A stretch of DNA of 64,000 bases. Origin: Alopecurus myosuroides. Its lineage: Eukaryota > Streptophyta > Magnoliopsida > Poales > Poaceae. The notes below the pieces were generated by a model. It ran no database searches. It saw only the letters and a program-made list of their open reading frames with translations, and was not told where the DNA came from. Both the position numbers and the translations under genes were made by a program. Below are positions 36,501 to 47,160 of this stretch, in pieces. Numbering within the stretch: position 1 is the first letter of the stretch; every line of letters begins with the position of its first letter. The stretch covers positions 726,736,484 to 726,800,483 of the forward strand of contig CM054057.1 of assembly GCA_028641055.1 (NCBI GenBank), read 5' to 3'.

Positions 36501-39500
36501 TCATACCCAGACGGACGGCCAATTCGAGGTCGTCAACAAGATCCTGCGTGACTGGGGATCGTCCACGAGCTTGGGTGGACTGGCTAGCATGGGCGGAGTA
36601 CTGCTACAACACCTCCTATCACTCCGCCTTGCACACCACGCCTTTCGAGGTGGTCTACGGGCGCCCACCTCCGGCGATGCTCCCATATGAGCCTGGTGCG
36701 GCTCGGACCGACACGGCGGACGACTTGCTCCGCACCCGCGACGAGATACTGGCTGAGGCACGCCAGCGTCTTCTCCAAGCACAGCAGCTGGCCCGGAAGT
36801 ACTATGATGCGCATCATCGCGAGGCGGAATTCACAGGACCACCCAGTCTTTGGATCCGCGCTCCAAGCGGAAGTTGGGGCCTGGCTTCGCCGGTCCCTTT
36901 CGTGTGCTGGAGCGTATCGGCACGCTCGCCTACCGCCTCGAGCTGCCAGCGGGCTCTCGACTCCATGACGTCTTCCATGTCGGCCTCCTGAAGGCCTACC
37001 GTGGAGACCCTCCTACTGCGACACCGGCTCTTCCTCCTACTTCAGATAGGCGCCTCGTGCCAGCTCCAGCGACAGTGGCGCGGGTGATGCAGGCGCAGCA
37101 GCGCTGGTGCGTGTGGCATGTCTTGGTGCATTGGACAGGCATGCCGGAGGAAGAGGCTACGAGAGAAGCTTGATGATCTCCGCCAACAGTTTCCAGTAGT
37201 TCAGCTAGAGGACGAGCTGTTTGAGAAGGCGGGGAGAGATGTTATGGTCGGTATTACATATGCGCGCAAGAGGCCAACTAGTGGCTAGTTATGGAGTTGT
37301 CCTCCTATATAAACACATGTACCCCTTCGTGATAATGAAGCAATAAAGATATATCCTATTGCCGACTCCCAGAGGAGTCGGCCCTTAATCCTAGCCGTCG
37401 CCTCGGCCCTAGCCGCCGCCCTCCTCCCTAGCCGCTGCGACGGCGACAGCAGCCCGAGCTCCTCCGCCCTCACTTCCACCCCTACAACCTACGTTCGAGG
37501 ACTGGTAGAACCCTAGCGTCTACCAGGAACAGAAATTGATATTGCAAGACAATGTGTCCATTGATGAAAAAAAAATAAGAGAGTTGCAAGTACATTTCAA
37601 AATGAATACGGATTATTAAGCAAAAAGGTGGAAAGCTTGTACTCCCTCCGTCCGGAATTAAATGTCACAAAGTTTGACAAAAATGGATGTATCTAGACAT
37701 ATCCATTTTTGTCAAACTTTGTGACACTTAATTCCGCACGGAGGGAGTATATATTTTTACAACAAATGCAGCAGATCAAGTGGCCGAGAAGGCGCAGATC
37801 AAGTGGCTGAGAAGGGCACATCTATCAGTAAGTCTTGTCAGAGGCTAGAAACCGTAACATACCTTGACATAATCTGGAACCCAGTAGGTCTCCTTGTTGC
37901 ATTCGAGTAACTGATCCCTAATCTTTTCAACCTTGATGAACCTACAGAAAAGCTCTTTCAGACTTATATTTCCACAATATACAAAAATCAGTAGTGCAAC
38001 CGGAAAACTGGACATAAAAGCAGACGAATACAACTAACAAAAAGGAAACCCAGAAGATTCAACAGAAAGTCTATGATGGAACAATATAATGATGAAACCA
38101 GACATCATAAAAATGATAAATGGATTGCTCCACATGGTAAAAACACATAAAATGGACTGAGATATCAGGTGCTTTAGAATTAGGATTTAGGAAAGATAAA
38201 AGCATTTGGTGCTAACTTAAAAGCATGCACATGGCAGAATTTCACATATAAAAAAAAATTGGTCATGATGCTATCATATCATCTCATGGAAGAAGATCCT
38301 AATATTTAGTTATTTACACATTTGAGGTGAGTTCCCCTTAACAACCAGAATTGTAAGACAGGGTAAAAGGCTGCCCTCTCCATGAATAGAATGTGTTTCG
38401 TGTGGTGAGTTAGTTCATGTATCACAGCACTTTTCACCAGTCAGCACATGGACAAACTAATTTACACAGTAGTAGCAGAAGATGTTTACCAGCTTGGAAC
38501 AGCCCGGTAAATAAGAGGAGTACCCGAGCGCCAACAAAATGGATAAGAGTGCTCAATGCTCCCTTTGCTAACAAGTTTTCCTTTATCCTGTTTATGTAGA
38601 TGGTCAATCGTAAGGACAACAATAAATTATCCAATTCATGCAATTAACTATATTAAAGCAGCTTCGAAAAAACACACAACACTAAACTATAATAACAAGA
38701 CAAAGTATAGTTGCGATAGGTCTGGGCCGGCCCGTTGGCCCTCTGCCCCGAACCTGCCTTTTGATACCGATAGGGTACAGGTTTGGACCGTAAAAAATTA
38801 GGTTCCAACAGGATCAGATCCTTACGACCCTAGGGTCGGACCGCTCCTCCAACAGAAGCGGCCGGCCGCATTGTCATCAAGGTTGCGCCGTCGGCTCTCG
38901 CGGTAGGTGCTCGACTGCATGCAACGGCGGCGACATCAACGCTGCTCTCCACTACGTTGCGAGCGGCGATCTGCGGGCGAAGACAGCATACACGGACACG
39001 AGGTATGAGTTTTGCGCCGACGCCGGCAGTCGGCCTCCGGCTGCTAGCATGCGGTAGAGCTGCAGCCGCGCGCAGCCCATCGTCGGATGCGGCGGCGGGT
39101 TCAGAAAGCTGCCGGGCGTGGACGCGTCGTGCATGGAGAGGGAACATGTCGCCACCCTCACGGGTGCACGGGAGGCTAGCTAGCTGACCCACCGGCCGGC
39201 GGCCGTCACCGTGCTGCTATTACCGTTTTGGTATTGCTCTTGTTACAGAGGAGGGCTGATCCTGGGGTTACCCACGAACCTAAAACTGGAGGTACGGGAA
39301 AAACCCAAACCTGAAATTTGTTTCCTAGGTTCTCAGGTCCAGTATCAGGTCCGAACCGGATCGAACCTAACCCATCTTGAAGACAAAGCATGTTGAGACT
39401 TGAGGAAGTAAAGCACGCTTATGTCAACAGTCTATAGCGTACACTGGAATTGATTGAAACCGTTCATGCTATAAACCTCATTTACTTTTGCTTGTACTGT

Positions 39501-42500
39501 ATCCCTACCCGGATAAGAAATATGAGAAGTGATGTCTACACAAGCTTAGAAGGATGTTAGACACTAGAATTCAAAAGTATATGTAATGTTATTTCTTGTG
39601 CAGTAGATTAGAACTCAACTCCAAATTAGTGCATAGTAGTTGCCAGTACTGCTGAGCAAGCAACTAAACGGCAATGTGTTATTTACAGCTAAGAGCCCAT
39701 TAAACACTGGAAAAATGACTTACTTTAACAGCACTGATGATATCCTTGTCAGCCTCTTTGACATGTCGCCCTTTGAACTCAGATATCTTTTCAATGAAGC
39801 AACCATCATCATCAACAGCTACAACAAGTCCACTGGCCTGGACGTGAAGCAGATACCACCAGACAGAAAACAAAGTCATGCTCACAGCAGAATACATGTG
39901 AAAGATGCATATATCGGAAAGCAACACGTGACATGGCAATCTCAGAAAAGTGCTAGAGTTAAAAAGGCAACCCTATCAAGAGATGGCCAGCTAGACATAA
40001 CATGCTGCACGACAACAAGGCAGAAGGCATGCAATAGACAGTGAGGTCTCCCAAAATTGATAAGCAATATAAATGAATCAGATGACACTGTGGCATGCCA
40101 TCAAATGCTTGGCAGAAACACATAAACATGTTCTTCAACAGAACCTATGGGCATTGGCCATTGAGAGAATATCTTATTACACACTATCCAATAGTTTCAG
40201 CATCAATGTCAAAAAAATCGGCGATTAATCAGCCATTTAATCGTTACTTGTGGGGTGACCGTGTTGAATACACTATTCGTCGAGAGATTCCCGATTAACT
40301 GGCCTAGGTATATGTTGGTCTGGTCCGAGTTAACTGGCCGATAAATTGTCGACCGAATAAATCATTTAATCCAATATTTCCCAGCCGACTGAGCAGTTAT
40401 TGATTAGCCATTAGCAGCATATACAATAAGTAGCTCGAATGATCTCATATTTTCTCTTAGCCACCAAGGCGAACACACAGCAGCATTTTAGTTACACAAT
40501 ATTCAAATTGTATGGGAGAATTGTTCTAACCTCAATTATCCCACTGCTAAGACAAACACGGTGATCATCTTCACCAAACGCGGGAGCACAATGGACAACA
40601 CCGGTTCCACTATCATCAGTTACATAGTTGTCCGCAATCACCCTAAAGGCGGTGTCTTGAAGCTCCAAGAAAAAATCAAACAGAGGAGTGTATCTGCGAC
40701 CAGAGAAAACTAGCAATGAAAACACACAGAAAATACTAAATAGTCTTGGCTATAAATTCTGAAAAAATTCTCAAACCACTCCGGTAAACGAAAAAAAGAG
40801 TAGCCACTGTTGATAAGTGATAACACTGGAAAAAAATTGTCCAGCAATCATAAAACTATAGCAGACTATGGAAGTGGAACACATTTTATCGGTGGACTAG
40901 TAACTACCAAACAAATCTCTCCAAATGAAACAGTTTCTAAAGATTATAGTTGAAAATAATAAAACAAAATGGTGTGGATTGCCGAATACTAGAGCTGAGT
41001 CTGACAAAACCAAAACAATGTAAATGAAGCTACAAAAGGCTACCTAAGGAGAATTGTTATCCTGCAGTATACTAATCTAATTTTTTTAAATCTTAGTTAA
41101 GTAGTTGCAGTACTCATGGACACCGCCAAGTACAGGTGACAAGGATAATGTTATTTCCATTATGTTATCGATACACAAATCCCATGAGCTAAGACAGAAG
41201 TAGAAGATATCTCACTTTTTGCCAACTAAGCTTGAGCCGGGAAACTTTTCCAACAATTCATATGATTCAGTATCCAAACTACCCTGGACAGCTTCAGCCG
41301 TGTTTCCCTTTGCTTGCTTCTTTCCACCAGCTTTGGCCTTAACTGGCAACTGCCCAAGCCTACTTTCTGCGACAATGTATACTGTTCCATTTGACTTGTC
41401 CTTAACCTGGCAACACGGTACACATTATCAACACAGAAACAAATATCAGTTCACAAGTAGAGTAGAGTGGACAAAGATAGAATTCTTGTGACACAAAAAC
41501 TTATAGGTGAGGTGATCTGCATACATACAGGCAGTATGAAAAATATGGTTTTTGTTAACAACCAACTCGATACAGATATCGCAAAAAGAGATATCATAAC
41601 CATTGTTCCAAAAGTAAGTTAATTAAGAAATGTTAAATAGCCTCTGTGCACAAACATTACAAATATGTCAAGTTGACATTGCTGGAAGGTAAATGCTTTC
41701 GAATACCGATATTGTGATATATGAGGAATTAGTCTGAAGTTGGCAAATACTTTCTTGGTGGGGAACTCCTAACTCATGCTAATCCAAGAGATAGACGCAT
41801 GCACTGCACATGCAAGAGCATTGCAGAGACAGAGAACAATGCAGAGTAAGATCAAGTAAATAATGCTAATATCCATGTATAACATAATTTCTAAGAAGCT
41901 GATTGAAAGACTCATGTTATGCTTACATTATGCCATAGTTTAGATGAACATCCAAGGTTCATTTCGATGAACATCCAAGGTTAATCTTCATTTTTTTTCA
42001 CTGTGTTCTTTATCTGTTTTCAGTACAGCTCTGTTGCTTGCACAAGAAGGTTTTCAAGTGTGGAGTACGAATTACTGCTAACAGTCAGGAAACTTGAAAA
42101 CAATCCATACAATTACATAGTGAAAAAAAAAACACAGGAAAACAGAGAAGTACAAACCTTCGCATACACGAGATTGGCATTGACGCACAATGCTAGGTTG
42201 CTCGGGAGTGTCCAAGGTGTTGTAGTCCATGCAACGAGAGCTGCATTGTCCGCATCACCGACAACAGGGAATGACACCATCACTGCTGGGTCTGGGACAG
42301 TCTATGAAAGCAGACACGGTTACTACAAACTGCGACAACAGGATCACGAGCTAAACTAGGAAGAAAGGGAATTACTCACCCGATAGTCCAAGCCTGCCTC
42401 AAAGTTTGACAATGCAGTTTTGCAACCTGTGCTGTAAGGCATAACCTGGAACAAGAACAAGAGCTCAGAACTTTCAAGGGATTCCTTACAATAAAATAAA

Positions 42501-43595
42501 CAAGAAGAGAACACCTGATCCCCAACACTTTATGCAAGTCTCATCATCTTCCTATTTTGGAAAGAAGCATGAGGGAAAATTAACAGAAACAACACTTGCT
42601 TCACATAAGAGGCAACTACTTCAGTGCAACAACTACGTTCGAATCAATTTAATTTGTTAGTGACGCCCCCACCTCCAGGTACACACAACTCCTAACTCAC
42701 CAGTCACCACACAAGAAATGGAACATTTGCTAAACGTTTGTTAAAACTCTATGTCATCATGAGAGCAACAAGTATATGATATAAATAGTGGTTTTATTCA
42801 TCATTTCTAGAACATTGGCTACTTAATCTTCTTACTAAAGACATAAGAAATTGCAATTTCAACGGTGGAAGTGGAGTCCCAATTTTGTACAAAGAAATTG
42901 TAAACTAAAAAACAGATCAGACAGATGGTCGGCGGTGTCATAGTTCTGAACATTATGAAATTTTCGCCTCCCTGAAGCCTAAGCTTGTTTATACCGAGCT
43001 ATGAACTTTCAGAATCATGCACAGGTTCGAAGAGTAACAAGAGGGGAAGTGAGATTATTACCTTGAAACCCTTGTAGACGAGGTCCTTTTTCCAGAGCTG
43101 GCCGAAGACCCACCAGACGCTCTCCATGTAGTTGATGTCCATGGTCTTGTAGTCGTCCCTGAAGTCGATCCATCTCCCGGAGCGCGTGACGACGGCCTCC
43201 CACTCGGCGACGTACTTGGTGACGATGCCGCGGCAGGTCTCGTTGTACTTGCCGATGCCGAGGTCGAGCACCTGCTGGCGGTTGGTGATGCCGAGGGCCT
43301 TGTCGATCTCGAACTCGACGGGGAGGCCGTGGCAGTCCCAGCCGAAGCGGCGCGAGACGTGGCGGCCCCGCATCGCCTGGTGCCGGGTGACCACGTCCTT
43401 GATGGTGCCCGCGAGGATGTGGCCGTAGTGGGGCAGGCCCGTGGCGAAGGGGGGGCCGTCGTAGAAGATGAACTCCTCGCCGCCCTCCGTGCGGCGGAGC
43501 TGCTCGTGGAAGGCGTCGAGCTCCGCCCAGAGCTTGAGCACGCGTTCCTCCTCCGCCGGGAAGGAGAAGTCCTTCCCCTCGCACACGTCCTCCAT
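24584..43595 (-). CDS. Isoleucine--tRNA ligase, cytoplasmic (27 coding exons)
   Basis: It charges tRNA-Ile with isoleucine in the cytosol. Exons, 5' to 3': 43062-43595, 42380-42445, 42158-42301, 41216-41406, 40531-40693, 39724-39837, 38490-38587, 37863-37941, 31139-31297, 30875-30964, 30390-30523, 29214-29373, 28947-29030, 28582-28794, 28370-28495, 27656-27793, 27459-27562, 26904-26967, 26661-26749, 26449-26590, 26036-26099, 25886-25953, 25414-25536, 25262-25327, 24999-25101, 24769-24860, 24584-24685. Every junction is GT..AG and phase-compatible. The sum is 3510 bp, or 1169 residues, near the usual plant length. The class I HIGH motif is HYGH (residues 56-59), the KMSKS motif is at 624-628, and the CP1 editing domain lies between them. 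No targeting peptide precedes [10 protein letters not shown], supporting a cytosolic form. Transposons enlarge introns 6 and 8. Confidence 0.95.
27985..28302. repeat. Tandem duplication, two 159-bp units, in an intron of the tRNA synthetase gene
   Basis: Units 27985-28143 and 28144-28302 both begin AAAATCGGCACAATGCTGG and are identical apart from one noticed base (GGGCATCTT against GGGCACCTT). They lie in intron 15, between exons 28370-28495 and 27656-27793. The near-identity points to a recent event. Confidence 0.92.
29809..30411. repeat. Imperfect tandem duplication of about 0.3 kb reaching into exon 11 of the tRNA synthetase gene
   Basis: The sequence from TTTTTGGGGCTG at 29809 recurs from 30127. 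The right unit ends within the 3' part of exon 11, so the left unit carries a diverged copy of the exon end and its GT donor (minus strand GGATG|GTTCGTTAC). The left unit also contains three short copies of a GAGTGG..AAAGGACTGAAATAAATAA motif. Confidence 0.85.
31462..31774 (+). repeat. 5' LTR of the gypsy element
   Basis: Starts TGTTATGGTCGG and ends GCGTCTACCA, with a TATATAAAC box near 31559. It carries about 30 bp (GGGCTTAGTCCAATAGTATC region) absent from the 3' LTR. Confidence 0.9.
31801..33387 (+). pseudogene. Gypsy gag-protease region, frameshifted
   Basis: The frame from ATG 31801 ([20 protein letters not shown]) reaches [19 protein letters not shown]. The gag core continues in another frame ([20 protein letters not shown]) with stops near 32590, 32630 and 32697, and returns to the first frame for the zinc knuckle and the DTGS protease motif. 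A further shift near 33280 leads toward RT. Confidence 0.8.
33264..33852 (+). pseudogene. Gypsy protease end and N-terminal RT, cut by a MULE
   Basis: Reads through [20 protein letters not shown], then [15 protein letters not shown], and after a small frame change to [19 protein letters not shown]. It stops exactly at the target duplication GTTCCCCAT (33844-33852) of the small MULE. RT resumes at 34811. Confidence 0.8.
33853..34810 (-). mobile_element. Small non-autonomous MULE, copy 2 (958 bp, long form), inside gypsy RT
   Basis: It is the inverse complement of copies 1 and 3 over both ends, flanked by a perfect 9-bp duplication GTTCCCCAT at 33844-33852 and 34811-34819. It contains 284 bp (about 34237-34520) missing from the other copies; the missing part is bounded by TGTCC direct repeats. 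No intact ORF of known family was found. Confidence 0.92.
34811..37170 (+). pseudogene. Gypsy RT, RNase H, integrase and chromo-like C-terminus, defective
   Basis: RT continues with [30 protein letters not shown] and the catalytic FFDDILIYS, then [10 protein letters not shown]. RNase H ([19 protein letters not shown]) is in a shifted frame from about 35450. The integrase zinc-binding module keeps [12 protein letters not shown], but the Cys-Cys half expected before PTGLLQPLD is missing. The catalytic core ([13 protein letters not shown], then [10 protein letters not shown]) is present, with a shift near 36440. The end reads [19 protein letters not shown], a chromodomain-like stretch. Confidence 0.82.
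37228..37239 (+). other. Polypurine tract of the gypsy element
   Basis: GGCGGGGAGAGA lies directly before the TG of the 3' LTR. Confidence 0.8.
37240..37525 (+). repeat. 3' LTR of the gypsy element
   Basis: Starts TGTTATGGTCGG and ends GCGTCTACCA, followed by the GGAAC duplication. It lacks the 30-bp segment of the 5' LTR but has a short extra copy of a GCCGTCGCCTCGGCCCTA-type segment. Confidence 0.9.
37642..37747. mobile_element. Stowaway-type MITE (Tc1/Mariner), 106 bp
   Basis: Near-perfect palindrome with CTCCCTCCGTCCGGAATTA at the left and its complement (ACGGAGGGAG) at the right, flanked by TA dinucleotides. This is the common Triticeae Stowaway hairpin. It lies in intron 8 of the tRNA synthetase gene. 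Confidence 0.95.
38706..39379 (+). mobile_element. Small non-autonomous MULE, copy 3 (674 bp)
   Basis: Same ends and length as copy 1, with perfect 9-bp duplication AAGACAAAG at 38697-38705 and 39380-39388. It lies in intron 6 of the tRNA synthetase gene. The few differences from copy 1 (for example GGGCTGATCC against GGGCCGATCC) imply a close common source. Confidence 0.93.
40205..40430. mobile_element. Possible DNA-transposon remnant in an intron
   Basis: Repeated short inverted words (CGATTAATC, GATTAACTGGCC, CCATTTAATCG, TTGATTAGCC) cluster here in intron 5 of the tRNA synthetase gene, as in hAT- or MITE-like ends. Boundaries and target duplication could not be fixed. Confidence 0.25.
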
Positions 43596-43658
43596 GGCCG
43601 GTCGCCGCTCGGCGTCAGCGGGGGGTGAGGGGGGGGGGGGCTAGGGTTTGGGCGACGC

Positions 43659-43693
<35 letters not shown>

Positions 43694-44195
43694 AGAAGGG
43701 GTGGGTTAGGAGTTTGGGGGCTGTTTGGATTGGACCCTAGGCTGCCCGTTCAAAAAATCGGCCATAATATTGTAGCACAAGCCATTTTGTGTTCCATTGC
43801 ATATTGTCATAATGATCTGTGTATGCAGAGCAACACTCATGTTTGTCGGAGTTGTTTGTGTATGTACTCCGTAGAAAAATACTCACGTTGTCAAAATTCT
43901 CAGCGTAATATATGATCTCTTTTTCATTATGGGCATCATATATATCTTAGCATTACTTAATTATGGCCACGGCAATCCATAAACAGTACTCTCAAATTTT
44001 TCATACTTTCCATTGCATTATAGATTTCATATATAGAGAATACAAGATATTTAAGTCCGAGCTCAATAAGATCTTGGTATCAAAATCTTTCGTTCATTCA
44101 TTTCTGAAAATATGTCATACGAAATACATTTAGTGTATTTCATTCATTTCTGAAAATTGAGTGATACCAAATACATTTGTTAAACTACCGCTAGC
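43596..44195 (-). promoter_or_regulatory. 5' flank of the tRNA synthetase gene
   Basis: Divergent of nothing else, this stretch must hold the promoter and 5' UTR of the minus-strand gene. The first 130 bp are GC-rich, with a G-run near 43631 and a GGC microsatellite at 43668-43692. The AT-rich remainder to 44195 shows no coding sequence. Confidence 0.5.
43668..43692. repeat. (GGC)n microsatellite in the 5' UTR or promoter
   Basis: Uninterrupted GGC triplets lie about 75-100 bp upstream of the synthetase start codon. On the transcript strand this is (GCC)n, a common 5' UTR repeat in grasses. Confidence 0.85.
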
Positions 44196-44198
44196 TAA

Positions 44199-46061
44199 GG
44201 GCATCTCCAGTCGACCCCCAGAACCCCAAAGCGGCCTTTTTAGCGGCGAAAGCGTCGAAAAGCGCCGTTTTTGCACCAGCCGGCCCCCAGAAGCCCAAAT
44301 AGCGTAGTTTCGGCGCTATTTCGCGCCGTGGCACCCAGGCAAAACCCAGCCCGCTGGGTTCGGCTTGGGGGGCGAAATGGCGGGGCAGCCCACACGGGTC
44401 AGCGCTGTCAGCGACGCGTGGGGAAACCGCGGGAACAGAAACCCCCGCCCGTGAGCTTCTTCTTGGCTCCCGCGTCGGTCAAAGACTGCCGGCGTTTATG
44501 GTGTGGCGGGCGGCCAGTGCATGCGCCCGTTCAAAGACTGCCGGAGTAATGGCGTGGCGGGCGGCAGCGATGGCACGCGGCGCAGTAAATGCCCCGCCAT
44601 GGCTACAAAAGGCCGCCCCTCGCCGCTCTCCCCATTCTTTCCCGCTCGTCGCTCTCCCCATTCTTCCTCCTCGCCGCCCTCCCCGTTCTTCCCTCCTCGC
44701 CGGAGATGTCGAGCTACGATGAAGCCGCCGCCGCCACCTCCGCAAGCACGAGGCGTGGGCGATGTATCGGGCGGGCTATCCGTGCCCGCTCGATATGCGC
44801 ATCCCAAGCTCCGTCGTCGGACAACCACGGTGGCAACTCAGCGTCGGCGGGGTCCCCTTGCCCCCCATCCCCTCCACCGACGCGGAGTACAGGCAAACCA
44901 TCGACGAGGTTCGTCGAGGGCTGACGCCGGACGAGGCCGCGCAACTGTGCTGGAGGCCGCACGGCAACGACGCCTTCTGGTGGCAGCAGCTTCAACGCCG
45001 CCACGACGCGGACGTCACCGCCGAGGGCAACAACGGCCCTGTCGAGGGCCGCGCTAACGGCATCGGTCGCAAGCGGTGGTGGGGAGGCCAGCACCGCACG
45101 CTCGAGTGGGTGCTGGACTACATCGACGCCGGCAACGAGCCCCGGCTGCAGATGCCGCCCCGCCCGCACCCCTCGTGGGCAGCGCGGCGGATGGACGGAT
45201 CCTCGTCGGCCACCTCCTCCTCCGGTGCGGCGTCTCTTTCCCTCACCCCTCCCCTCCTCAACTCCGGGCGCCCTGCCCCCAGGCGCAGCGGCGGCGCCCT
45301 GCGCATCGGCGAGCCGCGCCAGCGACCCGCCGCGGACTTCGAGCGCGTCGTGCGCCCGAAGACGGAGGCGGCGGAGGGCGACGAGGACGAGTGGCCAGAC
45401 ATGAAGGCCGCCGAGGAGCTCTCGCTCAACACCCTCCAGCCGGTCCCCGACGACGTCGCCGCCGACTGGAGCTTGCGCGACAGCACCGAGGAGGAGTTGG
45501 AGCTCCAGCGCCGGCTCCTCGCCGAGGCGGAGCAGCGAAGCCGCTGCCAATGCGGCCTGCCGCCCCCTCCCCCTCCGCAGCCGAAGGAGGTCCCCTACGT
45601 CGTCCTCGACCCCGACAGCAAGGACGAAGCCGAGTTCCAGCGCGCCCTGGCGGTGAGCAGGTGGTGTGACGCCGGCGCAGGCCCGAGCGACTCGCATTGC
45701 CGGGACCCCGGCGCAGGCACAAGCAGGTGGGACACCGACGGCTCGGACGACGACGACGACGGCGGGGAAGACTACGACTACAGCCAGGCGATCGCGGCGA
45801 GCCTCAGCCTACAGTAGACGTAGTTAGGGTTGTTTATGTTTTTTTATGTTTTTAGTTAAATTTCTGTCAAAATGTCGTGGAATCTATGAATTTGCGTCGA
45901 ATCTGTGAATTTGAATTAATTTGGGCCGAGACTTGGGCTGGAGTGCGACTGGGAACCGTGCCCCCCACCCCCCAGGTTCCAGATTAGCGCCGTTTGGTGC
46001 CGCGGCGCCACCAAAACAGCGGCGTCTTGGGCCATGTGGGGCGACACGGTTCGAGATTCCC
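44199..46061 (+). mobile_element. PIF/Harbinger-like DNA transposon carrying an orphan ORF, TSD TAA
   Basis: The left end GGGCATCTCCAGTCGACCCC and the complement of the right end (GGGAATCTCGAACCGTGTCG) form a diverged inverted repeat. TAA trinucleotides flank both sides (44196-44198 and 46062-46064), as for the TWA target of PIF/Harbinger elements. Both termini are followed by CCCC/CCCAAA and GCGGC-rich stretches. No transposase was recognised, so it is probably non-autonomous. Confidence 0.7.
44762..45817 (+). CDS. Orphan ORF of the Harbinger-like element, with two UIM-like motifs
   Basis: The ORF encodes 351 residues without a break. The N-terminal third resembles transposon-borne grass proteins I recall only as hypothetical (PLDMRIPSSVV, then WQLSVGGVPLPPIP and WWGGQHRTLEWVLDYIDAGN). 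The middle is Ala/Pro/Arg-rich. The C-terminal third is acidic. DSKDEAEFQRALAVSR (about residues 285-300) and GEDYDYSQAIAASLSL (about 335-350) each fit the ubiquitin-interacting pattern: acidic run, hydrophobic, x-x-A-x-x-x-S. Ubiquitin binding is inferred only. The start may be further upstream: in-frame HEAWAM precedes this ATG. High GC and an element-bounded location argue that it travels with the transposon. Confidence 0.65.
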   Translation: MYRAGYPCPLDMRIPSSVVGQPRWQLSVGGVPLPPIPSTDAEYRQTIDEVRRGLTPDEAAQLCWRPHGNDAFWWQQLQRRHDADVTAEGNNGPVEGRANGIGRKRWWGGQHRTLEWVLDYIDAGNEPRLQMPPRPHPSWAARRMDGSSSATSSSGAASLSLTPPLLNSGRPAPRRSGGALRIGEPRQRPAADFERVVRPKTEAAEGDEDEWPDMKAAEELSLNTLQPVPDDVAADWSLRDSTEEELELQRRLLAEAEQRSRCQCGLPPPPPPQPKEVPYVVLDPDSKDEAEFQRALAVSRWCDAGAGPSDSHCRDPGAGTSRWDTDGSDDDDDGGEDYDYSQAIAASLSLQ

Positions 46062-46064
46062 TAA

Positions 46065-46841
46065 CCAATTAGATGCACTAGGGGCAACCACTAAACCACA
46101 AAATGACAAAATCCATGTATGAGGAAAACATTACACGGAAACAACGTCGGGGAAAAAAAGGGCTAAGAGGGATCCAGCAGCAAATGAACAGATCCCAGGT
46201 GAGAAGGATCCATAATCAGACGAAAAGATTTACACAAAAACTGCATGGAGCATGTCGCCAATCTTGCTTGGATTGGAGCCACCACTACCGTCCTCCCTTC
46301 ACCTGTCTGCAGCTTGCAGCCTCGCCGCTGCTCCGGACCGTCTCGCCAATCGCCCCGCCAGCTCGCCATCGCTGCCTCGTGCGCTGGAATGACAGCGTCT
46401 CAGCGCCCAAACTCGAACACTCCCGCCGCCAGCTTGTCATCAAATCGCTGCAGCGGCGCCGTCTGAATCGAAATGCAGGGGGCAACCAAGGGCGGGGAAT
46501 AATAAAGGGCAGAGGAAGAACCGACTATCTGCCCGAACCGGCCACGTATACGGCATGCAAAACGCCATCACATCGGAAGCCAAACGAAAACGACACGATG
46601 GCAAATAGAACCACCGGCCCAGCAACCCTCGCTGTCAGGTGGAGCCAGCGGCCAGGAGCAATCTGAGGGCAAGAATAGCCCAACGGTTAGATACCTGAAG
46701 GGATACTTAGGATTAGTTAATTATATGCCTGCAACAAGTGCGGGGTATCTTTTAGTTTGTTATAAACGATGGGCAATCTAATTCGATGAACAACATCAAG
46801 ATCATGATGGAGGACACAAGATTTTAATATAAAAATCCTTC
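46065..46841. other. Region between two DNA transposons, no gene recognised
   Basis: A 187-codon plus-strand frame at 46103-46666 is Arg/Ser/His-rich with no known motif, and overlapping minus-strand frames look equally plausible. The GC-rich part 46230-46660 could be the first exon or promoter of a minus-strand gene, but no downstream exon was found. Confidence 0.35.
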
Positions 46842-47160
46842 TAAGAGTATCTTCACTAGTGACCCCAATACAACGTCCGACACTAGTTGCCAGTGCATTC
46901 TATTGGGCACGCCGGCACGTGTTGTCGTTTTATTGGGGAGTCTCTTTCGGTCTTTCCATCGGCACGTCCAAATAGACGAGTCTAAAAAAACAAAATAGAT
47001 AGGTTCCAGCAATTTTTCATTTGAAATCTTACAAACTAAATTGAAATTTCCTACATTTTCTCGAGATTTAAACTAAACCCTTATTTCTAGATCTAGTTTA
47101 TTCTTGTTGGTACGTCGGCGCACGTCGAAGGTGTCGTCGGTTGTCCGTCGCATGGTAATG

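Larger units (their letters stand above)
31462..37525 (+). mobile_element. Ty3/gypsy retrotransposon, near full length but defective, TSD GGAAC
   Basis: LTRs at 31462-31774 and 37240-37525 are bounded by TG..CA and by GGAAC copies at 31457-31461 and 37526-37530. The primer binding site TGGTATCAGATT (31778-31789) fits initiator tRNA-Met. Gag, a zinc knuckle ([14 protein letters not shown]), aspartic protease ([12 protein letters not shown]), RT, RNase H, integrase and a C-terminal chromo-like segment follow in the Ty3 order. A small MULE interrupts RT at 33853-34810. Gag has a frameshift and stops near 32340-32700. The element lies in intron 8 of the tRNA synthetase gene, antisense to it. Confidence 0.93.

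Noticed and set aside
44714..45697. 327-codon minus-strand frame opposite the Harbinger-like ORF
   Set aside because: High-GC shadow. The plus-strand frame has the coherent acidic tail and family-like motifs.
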